A stretch of DNA of 53,853 bases. Origin: Lachnospiraceae bacterium. GTDB lineage: Bacteria; Bacillota; Clostridia; Lachnospirales; Lachnospiraceae. A program made the position numbers and the translations under genes. Position 1 is the first letter of the stretch, and every line of letters starts with the position of its first letter. The notes beneath the pieces were generated by a model. The model searched no databases, was not told where the DNA came from, and saw only the letters and a list, made by a program, of their open reading frames with translations. The stretch lies in the NCBI GenBank assembly GCA_017470935.1, contig JAFUXG010000002.1, positions 1 to 53,853 on the forward strand, written 5' to 3'. Below, one piece after another: positions 1-9,350 of this stretch.

Positions 1-144
1 ACCTTGCCGCGTACGTCATCAAAACTTTAACGGGATACTTAGAAACTCTTATCACCGTACAGTCAGTCATACAAAACGCACCATGCTGGTAGCTTACCTG
101 CGTCCGCCATACGAAAACAAAAATTCACTAAACAGTAATATTGC

Positions 145-2778
145 TCACACCGTGTAGGTCTCAAGGTAGTGCTCGATGCTCCGGTGCGTCCAGTCATACA
201 GCTCCTTTAGTGAGCCGTGGCCTGCGATGGCATCATCAATTCTGTCTTCCTTGCAGGCAAACTCCTGGCCCTGTGCAGCAATGGCAAGCTCTTCTATTCC
301 AAGGCTTCTCATTCCGCCCTTTAGAGCGTGAACAAGTATTGTGTATTCCTTCCAATCCTTCTTATCAAACATCTCCTGAATATCATTCCAGCGTTTTTCT
401 TCAAGCTCAAGGCAGTATTCAAGGAGCTCTTTATAAAGGTCACGCTGTCCGCCCATATTCTCAAGTGCTTTCTCCCCGTCAAGGAAAACATAATCCCTTG
501 TCTGCTTTGTATCATCTATAGTCTCATGCTTTTTGTGTTCAACTGCTGCCACGAAATCACGTGCAGTGACAGTTTTCCCGACAGAATTACCGGTTACAGG
601 GTCGCCGATCACTGTACCGCCAGTCACAGCATCGCTGCTTACAGGATTGCCAGCCACAGTATCTCCTGCTACAGTATCGTGGGGCACATTACCGACTCCA
701 TAGCTTCTCTCAGGCTTAGTATCACCTTCCGGCTCATACTCTATAAGGGCTCTTGGCAGCCAATGCTTTAATACAGCCCCTACATCCTTGACACTTATGG
801 GCTTTGCCAGGAAATCCTGAAACCCGCTCTTCAAAAACATCTGCTTTACGTCATTGACCACATTGGCAGTCATGGCAACTATGGGGACATTTCTGTATTT
901 CTCAGTTCCTCGCTGCCTTATTATCTTTGTGGTTTCAATGCCATCAAGCTCCGGCATCATGTGGTCCATGAACACCAGATCAATGTCCATGCTCTCAAGA
1001 ACACTTATTGCCTCCCGGCCTCCAGACACAAGAATACAGTTAGCCTTATAAAGCTTCAAAATACCCTCTGCAACCTTTCTGTTGATCTCATTGTCATCCA
1101 CAACCAGTATATTAGCTTTTGGAATAATAAATGAGGTCTCCAGCGGCTCCTCATATGTAAGCTCGTTATAAAATGCTTCGCCGTTGATAGCGGATATTAT
1201 TGTGGTTGCACTAAAGGGAATATTGATTCCATATATGTCCTCGCCAAAATCAAATGTATATCTGGAATCACAATACACAAACACCTTAAGCCTTTTGACC
1301 AGCTCATGCATAAACTCACGGTTTGTTCTATAGGCTTCAACATCCAGCATCACATGTGTGGCATTTCCATGCTCAACAGCACTTTTGAAGTCCTCAAAGG
1401 TGTTAACAAATTCATAATGGACTGAAAGCCCGCCCCACATCCTTCTGGATGCCGACCGATAAAAGCCTTCTCTCTGTTTGAACAGCTCATTTTGAGATAG
1501 AACGAAAGTAAGCACACTTATACCCTTCTGCTTAAGTGAAAGGCTTGGATTCCCATCTATTATGCGCTGTGGCACATCTATGGTTACTGTAGTGCCCTCA
1601 CCATACACACTTTCAACCTCAATAGTGCCATCCATCAACTCCACAAGACGTTTACATATTGGAAGACCAAGTCCCGTCCCCTCAACAGAACGGTTCTTCT
1701 TGGAATCGAGACGGCTGAAGGACTCAAACAAATGGGCTATGTCCTCCCTCTTAATACCAATACCACTGTCCTTAACGCTTATCTTAAGCCTGTTTGCTCC
1801 CTTACGCATATAACATTCCATATTAATATAAATGTATCCCTGCTCGGTGAACTTCACTGAATTGGTGACAATATTGGTAATGATCTGGCGTATTCTTATC
1901 TCATCCCCATTAAGAAGTCTTGGAATATTGGGATCAAAGTCTACTATTATATCTACATTTTTGTATCCCCGTCTGAACATTGCAGTGTTAACAGCCTCCT
2001 GCACTGCAGTGACAACAGAATAGGGCTCGTAGATTATATTCATTTTGCCTGATTCAATTTTGGAAAAATCAAGAATATCATTGATAATAGCCAGCAGATT
2101 CTGGCCGGAGGACTGGATGTTATGGCAGTACTGTGCCACCTTTGGATTAATATCCTCACGAAGTACGAGCTCGCTCATACCCACAATAGCATTCATTGGG
2201 GTACGGATCTCATGGGACATATTGGCAAGGAACTCGTCCTTGCTCTTCTGTGCAATGCTTAGCAGCTCATTTTGAATCTGAATCTCCTGCACCTTCTGCT
2301 GATATAAAAGCACAAGATAGCTCTCTGTAAGAAGATATATCTCACAGGTCAAGATCATCATCACATAATACTGGATGGGAACACGGCTTACGATAACATC
2401 ATATTCCACAATAAGCTCGAAGGCTAATGTTACATTTACGATCAAAAAATAACAATAGTTAAGCTTTCTCTCACCATACATGGACATCATTGTTCCTGCA
2501 GCCATGTAGATGCATATTCCAAATGCAAGTGAGCCCATGGCAACTCCTATAAGATGGACTCCTATCATGGCGCAGACTGCGAAGCCTATCTGCTTGAGGA
2601 AATCATTTTTGACCACAATAAGACAGGCTACAGTGATAATGCTCATCCCAGCAGCAAAAACAGCCACCTGCATTGTGACATACTCATCCTTGGTCCACGC
2701 TGAATATACCACATGCATTGATGCAAAGAGCAGATATTCGACCATTTCAAAAATTGTCAGCTGTTTTGAACTTAGCAT
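145..2778 (-). CDS. Hybrid sensor histidine kinase with receiver and HPt domains
   Basis: A membrane-bound phosphorelay protein that should autophosphorylate on His and pass phosphate to its own Asp and then to a C-terminal HPt His. The first ~170 residues are hydrophobic with about six membrane segments and no obvious periplasmic sensor. HisKA follows near residue 200 (SHEIRTPMN), then HATPase_c with GTGLGLPICKRLVE, a receiver near 565-690 (LVVDDNEINRKVAEG, VFMDHMMPELDG) and an HPt domain with HALKGGMRSLG. An inactive-looking stretch lies between ATPase and receiver, perhaps a degenerate receiver. The longest frame begins at GTG 2814, but a GGGGG ribosome site precedes ATG 2778 and I prefer that start. 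It lies 51 bases after glyA. The output regulator is not adjacent; the separate HPt gene at 8284 may belong to the same relay. Confidence 0.93.
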   Translation of the reverse strand: MLSSKQLTIFEMVEYLLFASMHVVYSAWTKDEYVTMQVAVFAAGMSIITVACLIVVKNDFLKQIGFAVCAMIGVHLIGVAMGSLAFGICIYMAAGTMMSMYGERKLNYCYFLIVNVTLAFELIVEYDVIVSRVPIQYYVMMILTCEIYLLTESYLVLLYQQKVQEIQIQNELLSIAQKSKDEFLANMSHEIRTPMNAIVGMSELVLREDINPKVAQYCHNIQSSGQNLLAIINDILDFSKIESGKMNIIYEPYSVVTAVQEAVNTAMFRRGYKNVDIIVDFDPNIPRLLNGDEIRIRQIITNIVTNSVKFTEQGYIYINMECYMRKGANRLKISVKDSGIGIKREDIAHLFESFSRLDSKKNRSVEGTGLGLPICKRLVELMDGTIEVESVYGEGTTVTIDVPQRIIDGNPSLSLKQKGISVLTFVLSQNELFKQREGFYRSASRRMWGGLSVHYEFVNTFEDFKSAVEHGNATHVMLDVEAYRTNREFMHELVKRLKVFVYCDSRYTFDFGEDIYGINIPFSATTIISAINGEAFYNELTYEEPLETSFIIPKANILVVDDNEINRKVAEGILKLYKANCILVSGGREAISVLESMDIDLVFMDHMMPELDGIETTKIIRQRGTEKYRNVPIVAMTANVVNDVKQMFLKSGFQDFLAKPISVKDVGAVLKHWLPRALIEYEPEGDTKPERSYGVGNVPHDTVAGDTVAGNPVSSDAVTGGTVIGDPVTGNSVGKTVTARDFVAAVEHKKHETIDDTKQTRDYVFLDGEKALENMGGQRDLYKELLEYCLELEEKRWNDIQEMFDKKDWKEYTILVHALKGGMRSLGIEELAIAAQGQEFACKEDRIDDAIAGHGSLKELYDWTHRSIEHYLETYTV
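585..690 (-). repeat. 15-bp tandem repeat encoding pentapeptide linker
   Basis: Inside the hybrid kinase, between receiver and HPt, about seven degenerate five-residue units follow one another (DTVAG, DTVAG, NPVSS, DAVTG, GTVIG, DPVTG, NSVGK). At DNA level this is a 15-bp period. It is a low-complexity flexible linker that probably expands and contracts by slippage. Confidence 0.8.
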
Positions 2779-2829
2779 ATACATCCCCCATTGTACAGCT
2801 TGTAACAACAGCACCAGAAATATACATTA

Positions 2830-4065
2830 TTACGCATAAAGCGGATACTTGGAGGTTATTGACTTAACAAGCTCCATAGCCTTTGCCTCATCCTTGTCAA
2901 TTACTGCAGCCTTGATAGCATCAGCAATAATGACCATATCCTTCTCATCAGCACCACGGGTCGTTATAGCAGGAGTTCCAAGACGGATTCCGCTTGTGAC
3001 AAATGGTGACTTAGGATCGTTAGGAACTGTATTCTTGTTAGCTGTAATATGAACGCTGTCAAGAAGCTTCTCAACCTCCTTGCCTGTAAGGTCAAGGTTC
3101 TGAAGATCAACCAGCATAAGGTGGTTGTCCGTACCGCCTGATACAATCTTAAAGCCTCTCTCCACAAGCGCAGAAGCAAGGGTTGCTGCGTTCTTAACAA
3201 CCTGCTGCTGATACACCTTATATTCCGGCGATAATGCTTCCTTAAGGCATACTGCCTTAGCTGCTATCACATGCATTAAAGGGCCGCCCTGGATTCCCGG
3301 GAACACTGCCTTATTAAAGTTATACTTCTCATTGACCTCATTGCTTGAAAGGATCATTCCTCCACGAGGTCCTCTTAAGGTCTTGTGGGTAGTAGTTGTT
3401 GTAACATGAGCATATGGAATAGGGCTTTCATGAACTCCCGCTGCCACAAGTCCGGCAATGTGTGCCATATCTACCATGAGAACTGCTCCCACACTGTCAG
3501 CAATCTCTCTGAATCTCTTGAAATCTATTGCTCTTGCATAAGCTGATGCACCTGCCACAATAAGCTTAGGCTTGCACTCCTTTGCAATACGCTCTACCTC
3601 GTCATAGTCGATGAAGCCGTCATCGTTAACTCCGTAAGGAACCACGTTGAAATACTTTCCTGAAAGGTTAACAGGCGAGCCATGGGTAAGGTGTCCTCCA
3701 TGAGCAAGATTCATACCCATAAATGTATCACCCGGCTCCATAATAGCAAAAAATGCTGCCATATTAGCCTGGGCTCCTGAATGTGGCTGCACATTGACAT
3801 ACTCACATTTAAAAAGCTCCTTGGCTCTCTCTCGCGCAAGATCCTCCACCACATCCACATACTGGCATCCACCATAGTAACGCTTTCCCGGATATCCCTC
3901 TGCGTACTTATTGGTAAGAGGACTTCCCATAGCAGCCATAACAGCCTTGCTTACAATATTCTCAGAAGCAATAAGCTCAATATTCTCATTCTGACGGTTG
4001 ATCTCGTCAGTCATCGCCTTTGCAACCTCAGGATCAAATCCGCTCACTTCATCAAAACTATACAT
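2830..4065 (-). CDS. glyA: Serine hydroxymethyltransferase
   Basis: Cytosolic PLP enzyme that interconverts serine and glycine and charges tetrahydrofolate with a one-carbon unit for purine, thymidylate and methionine synthesis. The 411-residue length is normal for bacterial GlyA. Visible signatures are the N-terminal [10 protein letters not shown], the PLP-lysine segment [11 protein letters not shown] with the catalytic Lys in TTTTHKT, and [13 protein letters not shown]. The ATG start has GGAGGT seven bases upstream. The hybrid kinase gene follows 51 bases downstream in the same direction, so read-through is possible, but the functions are unrelated. No riboswitch was recognised in the leader. 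Confidence 0.99.
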   Translation of the reverse strand: MYSFDEVSGFDPEVAKAMTDEINRQNENIELIASENIVSKAVMAAMGSPLTNKYAEGYPGKRYYGGCQYVDVVEDLARERAKELFKCEYVNVQPHSGAQANMAAFFAIMEPGDTFMGMNLAHGGHLTHGSPVNLSGKYFNVVPYGVNDDGFIDYDEVERIAKECKPKLIVAGASAYARAIDFKRFREIADSVGAVLMVDMAHIAGLVAAGVHESPIPYAHVTTTTTHKTLRGPRGGMILSSNEVNEKYNFNKAVFPGIQGGPLMHVIAAKAVCLKEALSPEYKVYQQQVVKNAATLASALVERGFKIVSGGTDNHLMLVDLQNLDLTGKEVEKLLDSVHITANKNTVPNDPKSPFVTSGIRLGTPAITTRGADEKDMVIIADAIKAAVIDKDEAKAMELVKSITSKYPLYA

Positions 4066-4086
4066 TCCAAAACCTCCACATTCTAT

Positions 4087-4115
4087 TGTATAACTATATT
4101 ATCTGCTATTCGCAA
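4087..4115 (-). promoter_or_regulatory. Probable glyA promoter
   Basis: On the minus strand a TTGCGA -35 and TATACA -10 are separated by 17 bases and end about 20 bases before the glyA ATG. This is a consensus-like sigma-A promoter by eye; no start site data. Confidence 0.4.
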
Positions 4116-4174
4116 TTGCAGCACAGCTGCTAAGTAACCATCTTCGAAAACGCCTGGCATATATCATATACATT

Positions 4175-4450
4175 TTAATAATAATTAGCATTAAAATATA
4201 CGTTATTGTATTCCTCTTCCTCTGCTTTCTGTGCGGCATTAGGATCTCTATAAGGTTCCGGCAGCGGCATCCATGCAATAACACCACGATCCTTACTCTC
4301 TCTTCCACGATAATCTGTCACAAATCCGTGAAGACGGAAGCTGTATGTACGAATATAGGTTGTCATACCGTCACTGCAGATAAATTCATTACGCTCACGG
4401 ATCTCATCAACAGTAGGCTCTCTGTCAGACACTAAAATCCAATCACTCAT
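4175..4450 (-). CDS. DUF551 domain protein
   Basis: A 91-residue cytosolic protein of unknown function. It begins MSDWILVSDREPTVDE and has the closing signature VIAWMPLPEPY, both characteristic of the DUF551 family often found in phages and accessory regions. The frame opens 39 bases earlier (4489), but AAAGGAG lies ten bases before ATG 4450, which decides the start. The C-terminus is acidic with an unusual Asn/Tyr-rich tail. It is separated from both neighbours by more than 100 bases and is probably monocistronic. No function can be assigned from context. Confidence 0.75.
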   Translation of the reverse strand: MSDWILVSDREPTVDEIRERNEFICSDGMTTYIRTYSFRLHGFVTDYRGRESKDRGVIAWMPLPEPYRDPNAAQKAEEEEYNNVYFNANYY

Positions 4451-4647
4451 ATTATGCTTTCTCCTTTCCAGATAAATTGTTCTGAGCAATTACACAGCTT
4501 CTGCGAATTCTTCTTGCGCTGTGCAAGCACCTGTTAAAAATCTACAAATAGAATAACACGAATCATCCAAGTATTCAAGATAAATCTGCACTTCCAATAC
4601 ATCCACGCTGCACCTCATAAAACAACCAGCCAGCCAATTCCCCCCTG

Positions 4648-5835
4648 TCACTCTGCTTCATCCCTATATCTTTCCTGCTCATAGGCTTCCTTAAGGGGTC
4701 TCATTTTCTCTGCCTCATCAAAGGTCATCTGCTCCTCAATCTGTCCCGTTGTTACTGACTTATTAAGAACAAGTCTTTTTCCGAAATGTCTGACTGCTTT
4801 TTTGTAGCTTCTCCGTATAGGGCTTCGGGGCTCACTTGCCCTTTTTCTCACGATTCTGTCAGTCAGCATCTGAAGTCCCTTTTCCCTCACTCTTATTCTT
4901 TCAACCCTGTCTGTGGGCAGTGTATTGTCATTAAGAAACTGTCTGATCTTAATATTCATTCCCCGTCCCACCCACACGAGAAACAGTACGGTAATTGCTA
5001 TCTTAATAAATGCAAGGATCATCCTTATAAGCTTCGAGCCGGCATTTTCCTCCATAACCGCTTTTCCAAGAGCATCCCACAGACTTCCGATATCATCAAA
5101 GCCCATATTCTTCAACATATTGGCAACCCATGCCAGAATAATGAAAAAGCCCTTAATAAGTATCCTCAATACAACGATAAGTGTATCTCCTATCACATAA
5201 AGCAGATCATCCATTTTAATTGCCGCAGCAAGAAGCATGGCAAGGGCCATGACGGCAAAGAGCATACCCACAAGATATGAATTGGATCTTGCAATCTGGG
5301 AAAGGGGCAGCTGCTTATGAAGAAGCTGATTGTTTGCAAGATCATAAAGCCCCTTTATATAAAATCTGAGAAGAAACAACAGCATATACACACAGCCTGT
5401 CACTAACAGATACTTTCTCAAAACCTCATGGTGGCTAACAAAGGAATAAATGTAGGATATTGCAAACAGGATGATAGCCGCCCATGGAACCCTTACATTT
5501 TCAGCAAGCTCATTTCCCTTCCAATAAGAAACCGACCATACGGTGAGGGCAACAAGATACACTGCGAACACAATAAACATCACGCTCTGAAGGGGTATGG
5601 CAAAAAGGGTGAGATACAGGGTAAAATGCGCTATCATGTAGATCAGAAAATTGCCATTGATAAACAGCCTTATTCCTATCACAGCCATAAAGCACAGAAT
5701 AAACAGCATATGCACATAAAGGGAGGACAGCTCCCCTGCTATCACGATCTGTACCACAAGGAAGAATGTGATCGCCGCAAGAAAGTGCATGATAACAGAC
5801 ACTATTTCATTGTAATGCATTAATCTGCTCTGCAT
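4648..5835 (-). CDS. Multi-pass membrane protein with DUF4129-like C-terminal tail
   Basis: A 395-residue integral membrane protein with roughly nine hydrophobic segments and a cytoplasmic tail of about 90 residues. The tail carries IRRSYKKAVRHFGKR, a TTGQIEEQ helix and LKEAYEQERY, resembling the DUF4129 domain that ends transglutaminase-type membrane proteins of MoxR/DUF58 clusters. The transglutaminase domain itself is absent, both here and nearby. The start is an ATG with AAAGGAG seven bases upstream. It is the third gene after moxR and DUF58 in the transcript. The 119-base gap before it holds a MITE-like insertion. Function is unknown, probably cell-envelope assembly or protein maturation together with its two partners. 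The DUF4129 assignment rests on motif likeness. Confidence 0.7.
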   Translation of the reverse strand: MQSRLMHYNEIVSVIMHFLAAITFFLVVQIVIAGELSSLYVHMLFILCFMAVIGIRLFINGNFLIYMIAHFTLYLTLFAIPLQSVMFIVFAVYLVALTVWSVSYWKGNELAENVRVPWAAIILFAISYIYSFVSHHEVLRKYLLVTGCVYMLLFLLRFYIKGLYDLANNQLLHKQLPLSQIARSNSYLVGMLFAVMALAMLLAAAIKMDDLLYVIGDTLIVVLRILIKGFFIILAWVANMLKNMGFDDIGSLWDALGKAVMEENAGSKLIRMILAFIKIAITVLFLVWVGRGMNIKIRQFLNDNTLPTDRVERIRVREKGLQMLTDRIVRKRASEPRSPIRRSYKKAVRHFGKRLVLNKSVTTGQIEEQMTFDEAEKMRPLKEAYEQERYRDEAE

Positions 5836-5848
5836 ATTATGCTCCTTT

Positions 5849-5963
5849 ACCTAATCTATACATCTAGGCAATTGCGAAACGCAAATATACACTTTGTTTG
5901 TTGTGAACATTGTATAGTGCCAACAGTTGTTAATGAGTTTCGCAATTACCTGATCTATACATC
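5849..5963. mobile_element. MITE-like insertion with target duplication
   Basis: A 16-bp sequence ACCTRATCTATACATC occurs at 5849-5864 and again at 5948-5963 (one mismatch), 99 bases apart. Just inside lie perfect 11-bp inverted repeats AATTGCGAAAC (5870-5880) and GTTTCGCAATT (5937-5947). No ORF lies between. The right copy contains the DUF58 stop codon and the left copy abuts the ribosome site of the next gene, so removing 99 bases would restore a tightly packed operon. This fits a small non-autonomous element with a long target duplication. Confidence 0.6.
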
Positions 5964-7166
5964 CCACCGGAACATTCCCGGGAATCTGAGCTCCGCCTCA
6001 TTGCCCTCTCTCTCCGGTATTATCCAGTATACCGATTCCTTGTTAATATGAGACTCAAAGAAGCCATACAGGGCATCATCCCTGTAGGTTGATATGATAA
6101 CATGGGTGACCTCCCCTTCGGCAGTATCAAAGCCCATCTGTAATATCTTCATCATATCCGCAGGTTTCCTTCTGATATCCAGTCTTGCAAGATATATATC
6201 CAGTGCCTTCAGGTGTTCCCTTCCTGTACCTGACTTGAAATGCGGCGGCAAGACTTCAATATGCTCTTTATCACTGCCACTTCCATCATTACTATTATCA
6301 TCCCTGTCTTTCCTGTCACCCGTCCTGTCACCGGTCATTTCTATCTCATTTTCTTCTTCCTTACTTTCTACATCCCAGCCGTTAGTATATAAGCTGACCC
6401 TGATGCCGTGGTCTATATAGTCCGCTGCAATGGTTGAAGAGATCCGTATGGCATGCTCTGCCAGCACATCCGCCTGGGATTTCATATAGGGGCGGAGATT
6501 CAGATATATCCTCACCTCATTTTCCGTTGTTGCCTGGTACTGATTGACCATAAGCTCATTCATTCTTGCAGAAGCCTTCCAGTTAATGCTTCCCATTGTA
6601 TCAAAGGATTGATAGGGTCTTATTCCGCGAAAGGCAAAGGGATCCGGATTATCCCACCTGTTAATGAAAAAATCACCCATTATCTGATTTCTTATCTGTA
6701 TGAAATTCTCCATGGGTATCCGCCTTGGCAGAACTGTAAGCACCGTATCATTATCATTAATATGTGCAAAGCTGTGCTTCAAAAAAAGATCCCTGGAGGA
6801 TACCTGCAGCTCCTTAATGCTGAACACACCCCTTGCACCGGTTGTAAATTCCAGCCTTCTTTCTATCCTCTGGTTACCCAGGATGGAAAAAATGTCATTG
6901 CGGTAATACATGTCGGAAACATTGGAATTCTCCTCCTCAGTAAAATCAAAGCTTCTTGAGGTGGCAAATTTCACATTTAAAATAGGCAGAGCCAATGGTT
7001 TGTCATTTTCTATGACCTCAACCAGCTCCACCTTCTCGTCACAAGACACCACATCCTCAGAGAAATCAAGCTTTACCCTGAGACCGCGATCCCAGTATTT
7101 TTTATATAGCTCATATTGCAGCGAATATATGATCACCACAACCAGAAATGCGATTATCAGTCTCAT
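5955..7166 (-). CDS. DUF58 domain protein
   Basis: A 403-residue protein with one N-terminal membrane segment and a large soluble region. The DUF58 hallmark is clear around residues 165-200: RPYQSFDTMGSINWKASARM followed by ELMVNQYQ, the conserved G-x-x-x-I-x-W-x-x-SAR pattern. DUF58 proteins have a von Willebrand-like fold and act with MoxR ATPases in envelope or complex-assembly functions, mostly undefined. An acidic, Asp/Ser-rich loop near 280-300 is specific to this copy. The ATG start has GGAAAGG eight bases upstream. It lies between moxR and the DUF4129-like gene, in the canonical order. Its stop codon lies within the duplicated target of the small insertion described at 5849-5963. Confidence 0.88.
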   Translation of the reverse strand: MRLIIAFLVVVIIYSLQYELYKKYWDRGLRVKLDFSEDVVSCDEKVELVEVIENDKPLALPILNVKFATSRSFDFTEEENSNVSDMYYRNDIFSILGNQRIERRLEFTTGARGVFSIKELQVSSRDLFLKHSFAHINDNDTVLTVLPRRIPMENFIQIRNQIMGDFFINRWDNPDPFAFRGIRPYQSFDTMGSINWKASARMNELMVNQYQATTENEVRIYLNLRPYMKSQADVLAEHAIRISSTIAADYIDHGIRVSLYTNGWDVESKEEENEIEMTGDRTGDRKDRDDNSNDGSGSDKEHIEVLPPHFKSGTGREHLKALDIYLARLDIRRKPADMMKILQMGFDTAEGEVTHVIISTYRDDALYGFFESHINKESVYWIIPEREGNEAELRFPGMFRWDV

Positions 7167-7222
7167 TTATTAAGCCTTTCCGTTGATTCGATGTTTTTGC
7201 TTCACAAATGCTAAGTTCGAGC

Positions 7223-8167
7223 TCACCACTCCTCGGTGGGGGCAGGAACAGAATTCAAAAGCTCGTCAACAAAGGCTTCCGTGTCCCTTCTCGTACTGCT
7301 TCCATTTGCAAGAATTATCCTATGGGCAAGCACAGGAACTGCCAGCGCCTTCACATGATCGGGAGTTACAAAATCCGAGCCGTTAACTGCAGCATACACC
7401 TGGGATGCCCACATAAGTGCCAGAGCGCTTCTTGGACTTGCACCTAACAGTGACCTTGAATGTACTCTGGATTTCTGCACAATGTCCACAATATACTGGC
7501 GTACACATTTATGCACTGTCACCTTACGGCATGCTCCGCCTGCCTCGATTATGTCCTCTCCGGAGCATACAGGCTTCAGCTCATCGTATGGATTATTCTC
7601 AATAAACCTGTCGAGCATCAACAGCTCATCATGATTAAGGGGCGGCTGCATAGGAATCCGCATAAGAAATCTGTCAAGCAATGCTTCCGGCAGGGTAAAT
7701 GTTCCCGCCGTCTCAATGGGATTCTCTGTAGCAACAACAAAGAATGGGCTGTTAAGCTGCCTTGTCTCGCCGTCTATGGTAATCTGCTGTTCTGCCATAC
7801 ATTCAAGCAATGCGGACTGGGTTCTTGGCGTAGCACGGTTAAGCTCATCTGCCAGTAACACGTTGGTAAATGCAGGTCCCGGAATAAAATGAAATTCATT
7901 CTCCTTTGGATTATACATATGAAGCCCTGTAATATCCGCCGGCAGCAGATCCGGTGTGAACTGCACTCTCTTAAACTCCACATCAATGGATGCAGCCAAT
8001 GATTTTGCAAGAAGTGTCTTGCCGGTTCCCGGTGTATCCTCAATAAGGACATGACCGCCTGCTATAAGGGCAGTTATTATCAAGTCTATATTTTTCTCCT
8101 TACCCACGATCACAGACGAAAGATTAGCTCTCAGTCTGTCAGCTAATTCTTTGATGCTATATGGCAT
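7223..8167 (-). CDS. MoxR family AAA+ ATPase
   Basis: Cytosolic AAA+ chaperone-like ATPase of the MoxR family. Walker A is TPGTGKT near residue 40, Walker B is LLADELNRA, followed by the MoxR pattern TPRTQSALLECMAEQQ and sensor 1 VVATENPIE. The 314-residue length is typical. The frame starts at 8191, but GGAGG lies seven bases before ATG 8167, so I use that start. It is the first gene of a moxR-DUF58-DUF4129 operon with a 57-base gap to DUF58. Members are thought to remodel or activate partner complexes in the membrane; the client here is unknown. Confidence 0.92.
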   Translation of the reverse strand: MPYSIKELADRLRANLSSVIVGKEKNIDLIITALIAGGHVLIEDTPGTGKTLLAKSLAASIDVEFKRVQFTPDLLPADITGLHMYNPKENEFHFIPGPAFTNVLLADELNRATPRTQSALLECMAEQQITIDGETRQLNSPFFVVATENPIETAGTFTLPEALLDRFLMRIPMQPPLNHDELLMLDRFIENNPYDELKPVCSGEDIIEAGGACRKVTVHKCVRQYIVDIVQKSRVHSRSLLGASPRSALALMWASQVYAAVNGSDFVTPDHVKALAVPVLAHRIILANGSSTRRDTEAFVDELLNSVPAPTEEW

Positions 8168-8283
8168 TTTGTCCTCCACAATTACCGTCACAATACATTT
8201 TTATATTTATTACTGTTTTCTGCTAACGAAGCTCCTGTCAATCACCCGGATTCCAATAATGATCCTCCAGGCGCAGAAAGCTC

Positions 8284-8619
8284 TTACATGTCAAGCAGTT
8301 CCTTTCTCTTTCCCATTGCCTTCTCATACATGGTCTTATAATCTGCATCCTGCTTAGACCGTAGAAGCTCTGTCATCTCAGAAAAAGGATCGTATATAGG
8401 TGTAAGGGAGAGATTGCCAAGGACGCCCTTTAATGCATGAGCAAGCTCAAAGGCAGTATCCTTGTCACCGCTTTCAAGTACAGGTCCTAACGCTTCAAAT
8501 CTCTCGTCTGCAAGACCCATGTTCACCATCTTTAAATAAAACTCTTCATTATTCATGCAGCGTGCAAGCCCCTCCTCAGTGTTTGCACCAAAACTTTTCA
8601 GCTTGTCCAAAGTGATCAT
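8284..8619 (-). CDS. Stand-alone HPt phosphotransfer protein
   Basis: A 111-residue cytosolic four-helix protein with the HPt motif AHALKGVLGNLSL near residue 62, where His is the expected phosphate acceptor. The N-terminal GANTEEGLARCMNNEEFY is typical of HPt modules that follow receiver domains. The ATG is preceded by GAGAGG. Stand-alone HPt proteins shuttle phosphate between hybrid kinases and response regulators. The hybrid kinase at 145-2778 is the nearest candidate partner, but the link is inferred from proximity only. No cognate regulator lies beside it. Confidence 0.88.
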   Translation of the reverse strand: MITLDKLKSFGANTEEGLARCMNNEEFYLKMVNMGLADERFEALGPVLESGDKDTAFELAHALKGVLGNLSLTPIYDPFSEMTELLRSKQDADYKTMYEKAMGKRKELLDM

Positions 8620-8654
8620 AATTAATACCTCTCTTTCATTATATTATTGTCATA

Positions 8655-9176
8655 TTACTCAGGTCTTCCCATACCGTTCTTCTTCATCACCAGCTTCATA
8701 TAGACCGGCATAACAAGGAATATTATTACATATCCCACAATAAGACATACAATAAGTGATGACAAGAACATAGGAACGAATGGAATCTGCGCCCCATGAG
8801 CGGTTGCCTGCTTATAAGCAAAAAACACCATAATAAGTGTCATTATAGGTGTATAAATGAGATCGGAAAGCAGGCTCTCCATTAATCTTGTGCCAAGCTT
8901 ACCCTGCTCCAGATTAAGCTTACCGCACACACTGTCATTAACCTTCTTCATAGGAACAAGAAAACCGATAATAAGACTGATAACAGTACTTACCACAAAG
9001 CTTATCAAAAATCCCGGAACAGAGAAGCCCCCTGACTGCTTTGCACCCATAAGATTACCTACAAGAGATAAGCAAAAGCTTAATGTGATTCCCATAAGCA
9101 GGCTCATCTGTAATCCGATCTTCTTCATCTTCTTGCCCATATCAGGTCCCTGGTTGTTCATTGCATTTTCATCCAT
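8655..9176 (-). CDS. Four-helix membrane protein of unknown function
   Basis: A 173-residue integral membrane protein with four predicted membrane helices arranged as two hairpins, and Met/Lys-rich cytosolic ends. I do not recognise a named family, although the layout resembles small DUF2798-type proteins. The ATG has AAGGGAG ten bases upstream. The leader (9177-9350) contains inverted repeats, one TTATACA/TGTATAA with a seven-base loop near 9254-9275. It sits 35 bases upstream of the HPt gene and may be co-transcribed with it. Confidence 0.6.
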   Translation of the reverse strand: MDENAMNNQGPDMGKKMKKIGLQMSLLMGITLSFCLSLVGNLMGAKQSGGFSVPGFLISFVVSTVISLIIGFLVPMKKVNDSVCGKLNLEQGKLGTRLMESLLSDLIYTPIMTLIMVFFAYKQATAHGAQIPFVPMFLSSLIVCLIVGYVIIFLVMPVYMKLVMKKNGMGRPE

Positions 9177-9350
9177 GGTTAAAATCTCCCTTATATTGTT
9201 ATAAATTTTTCATTCATCCCGCAGTCTATATACACATTGCTGATACAATATATTTATACATCCAAGGTGTATAATATACGGACTGCATATAGATGATATT
9301 TTATCACGTTTTACCAATGCGGTAAACAAGTTTAATTAAACTAATAACTT

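Noticed and set aside
1-144. Left edge sequence as start of a gene or RNA
   Set aside because: No frame continues into the edge with support and no recognised RNA; left unannotated.
141-521. 126-codon plus-strand frame opposite the histidine kinase
   Set aside because: Shadow of the well-supported kinase gene; no ribosome site and no protein family likeness.
328-771. 147-codon plus-strand frame
   Set aside because: Lies entirely antisense to the kinase HPt/linker; its repeats mirror the 15-bp coding repeat.
4786-5280. 164-codon plus-strand frame
   Set aside because: Antisense to the DUF4129-like gene; no start signals.
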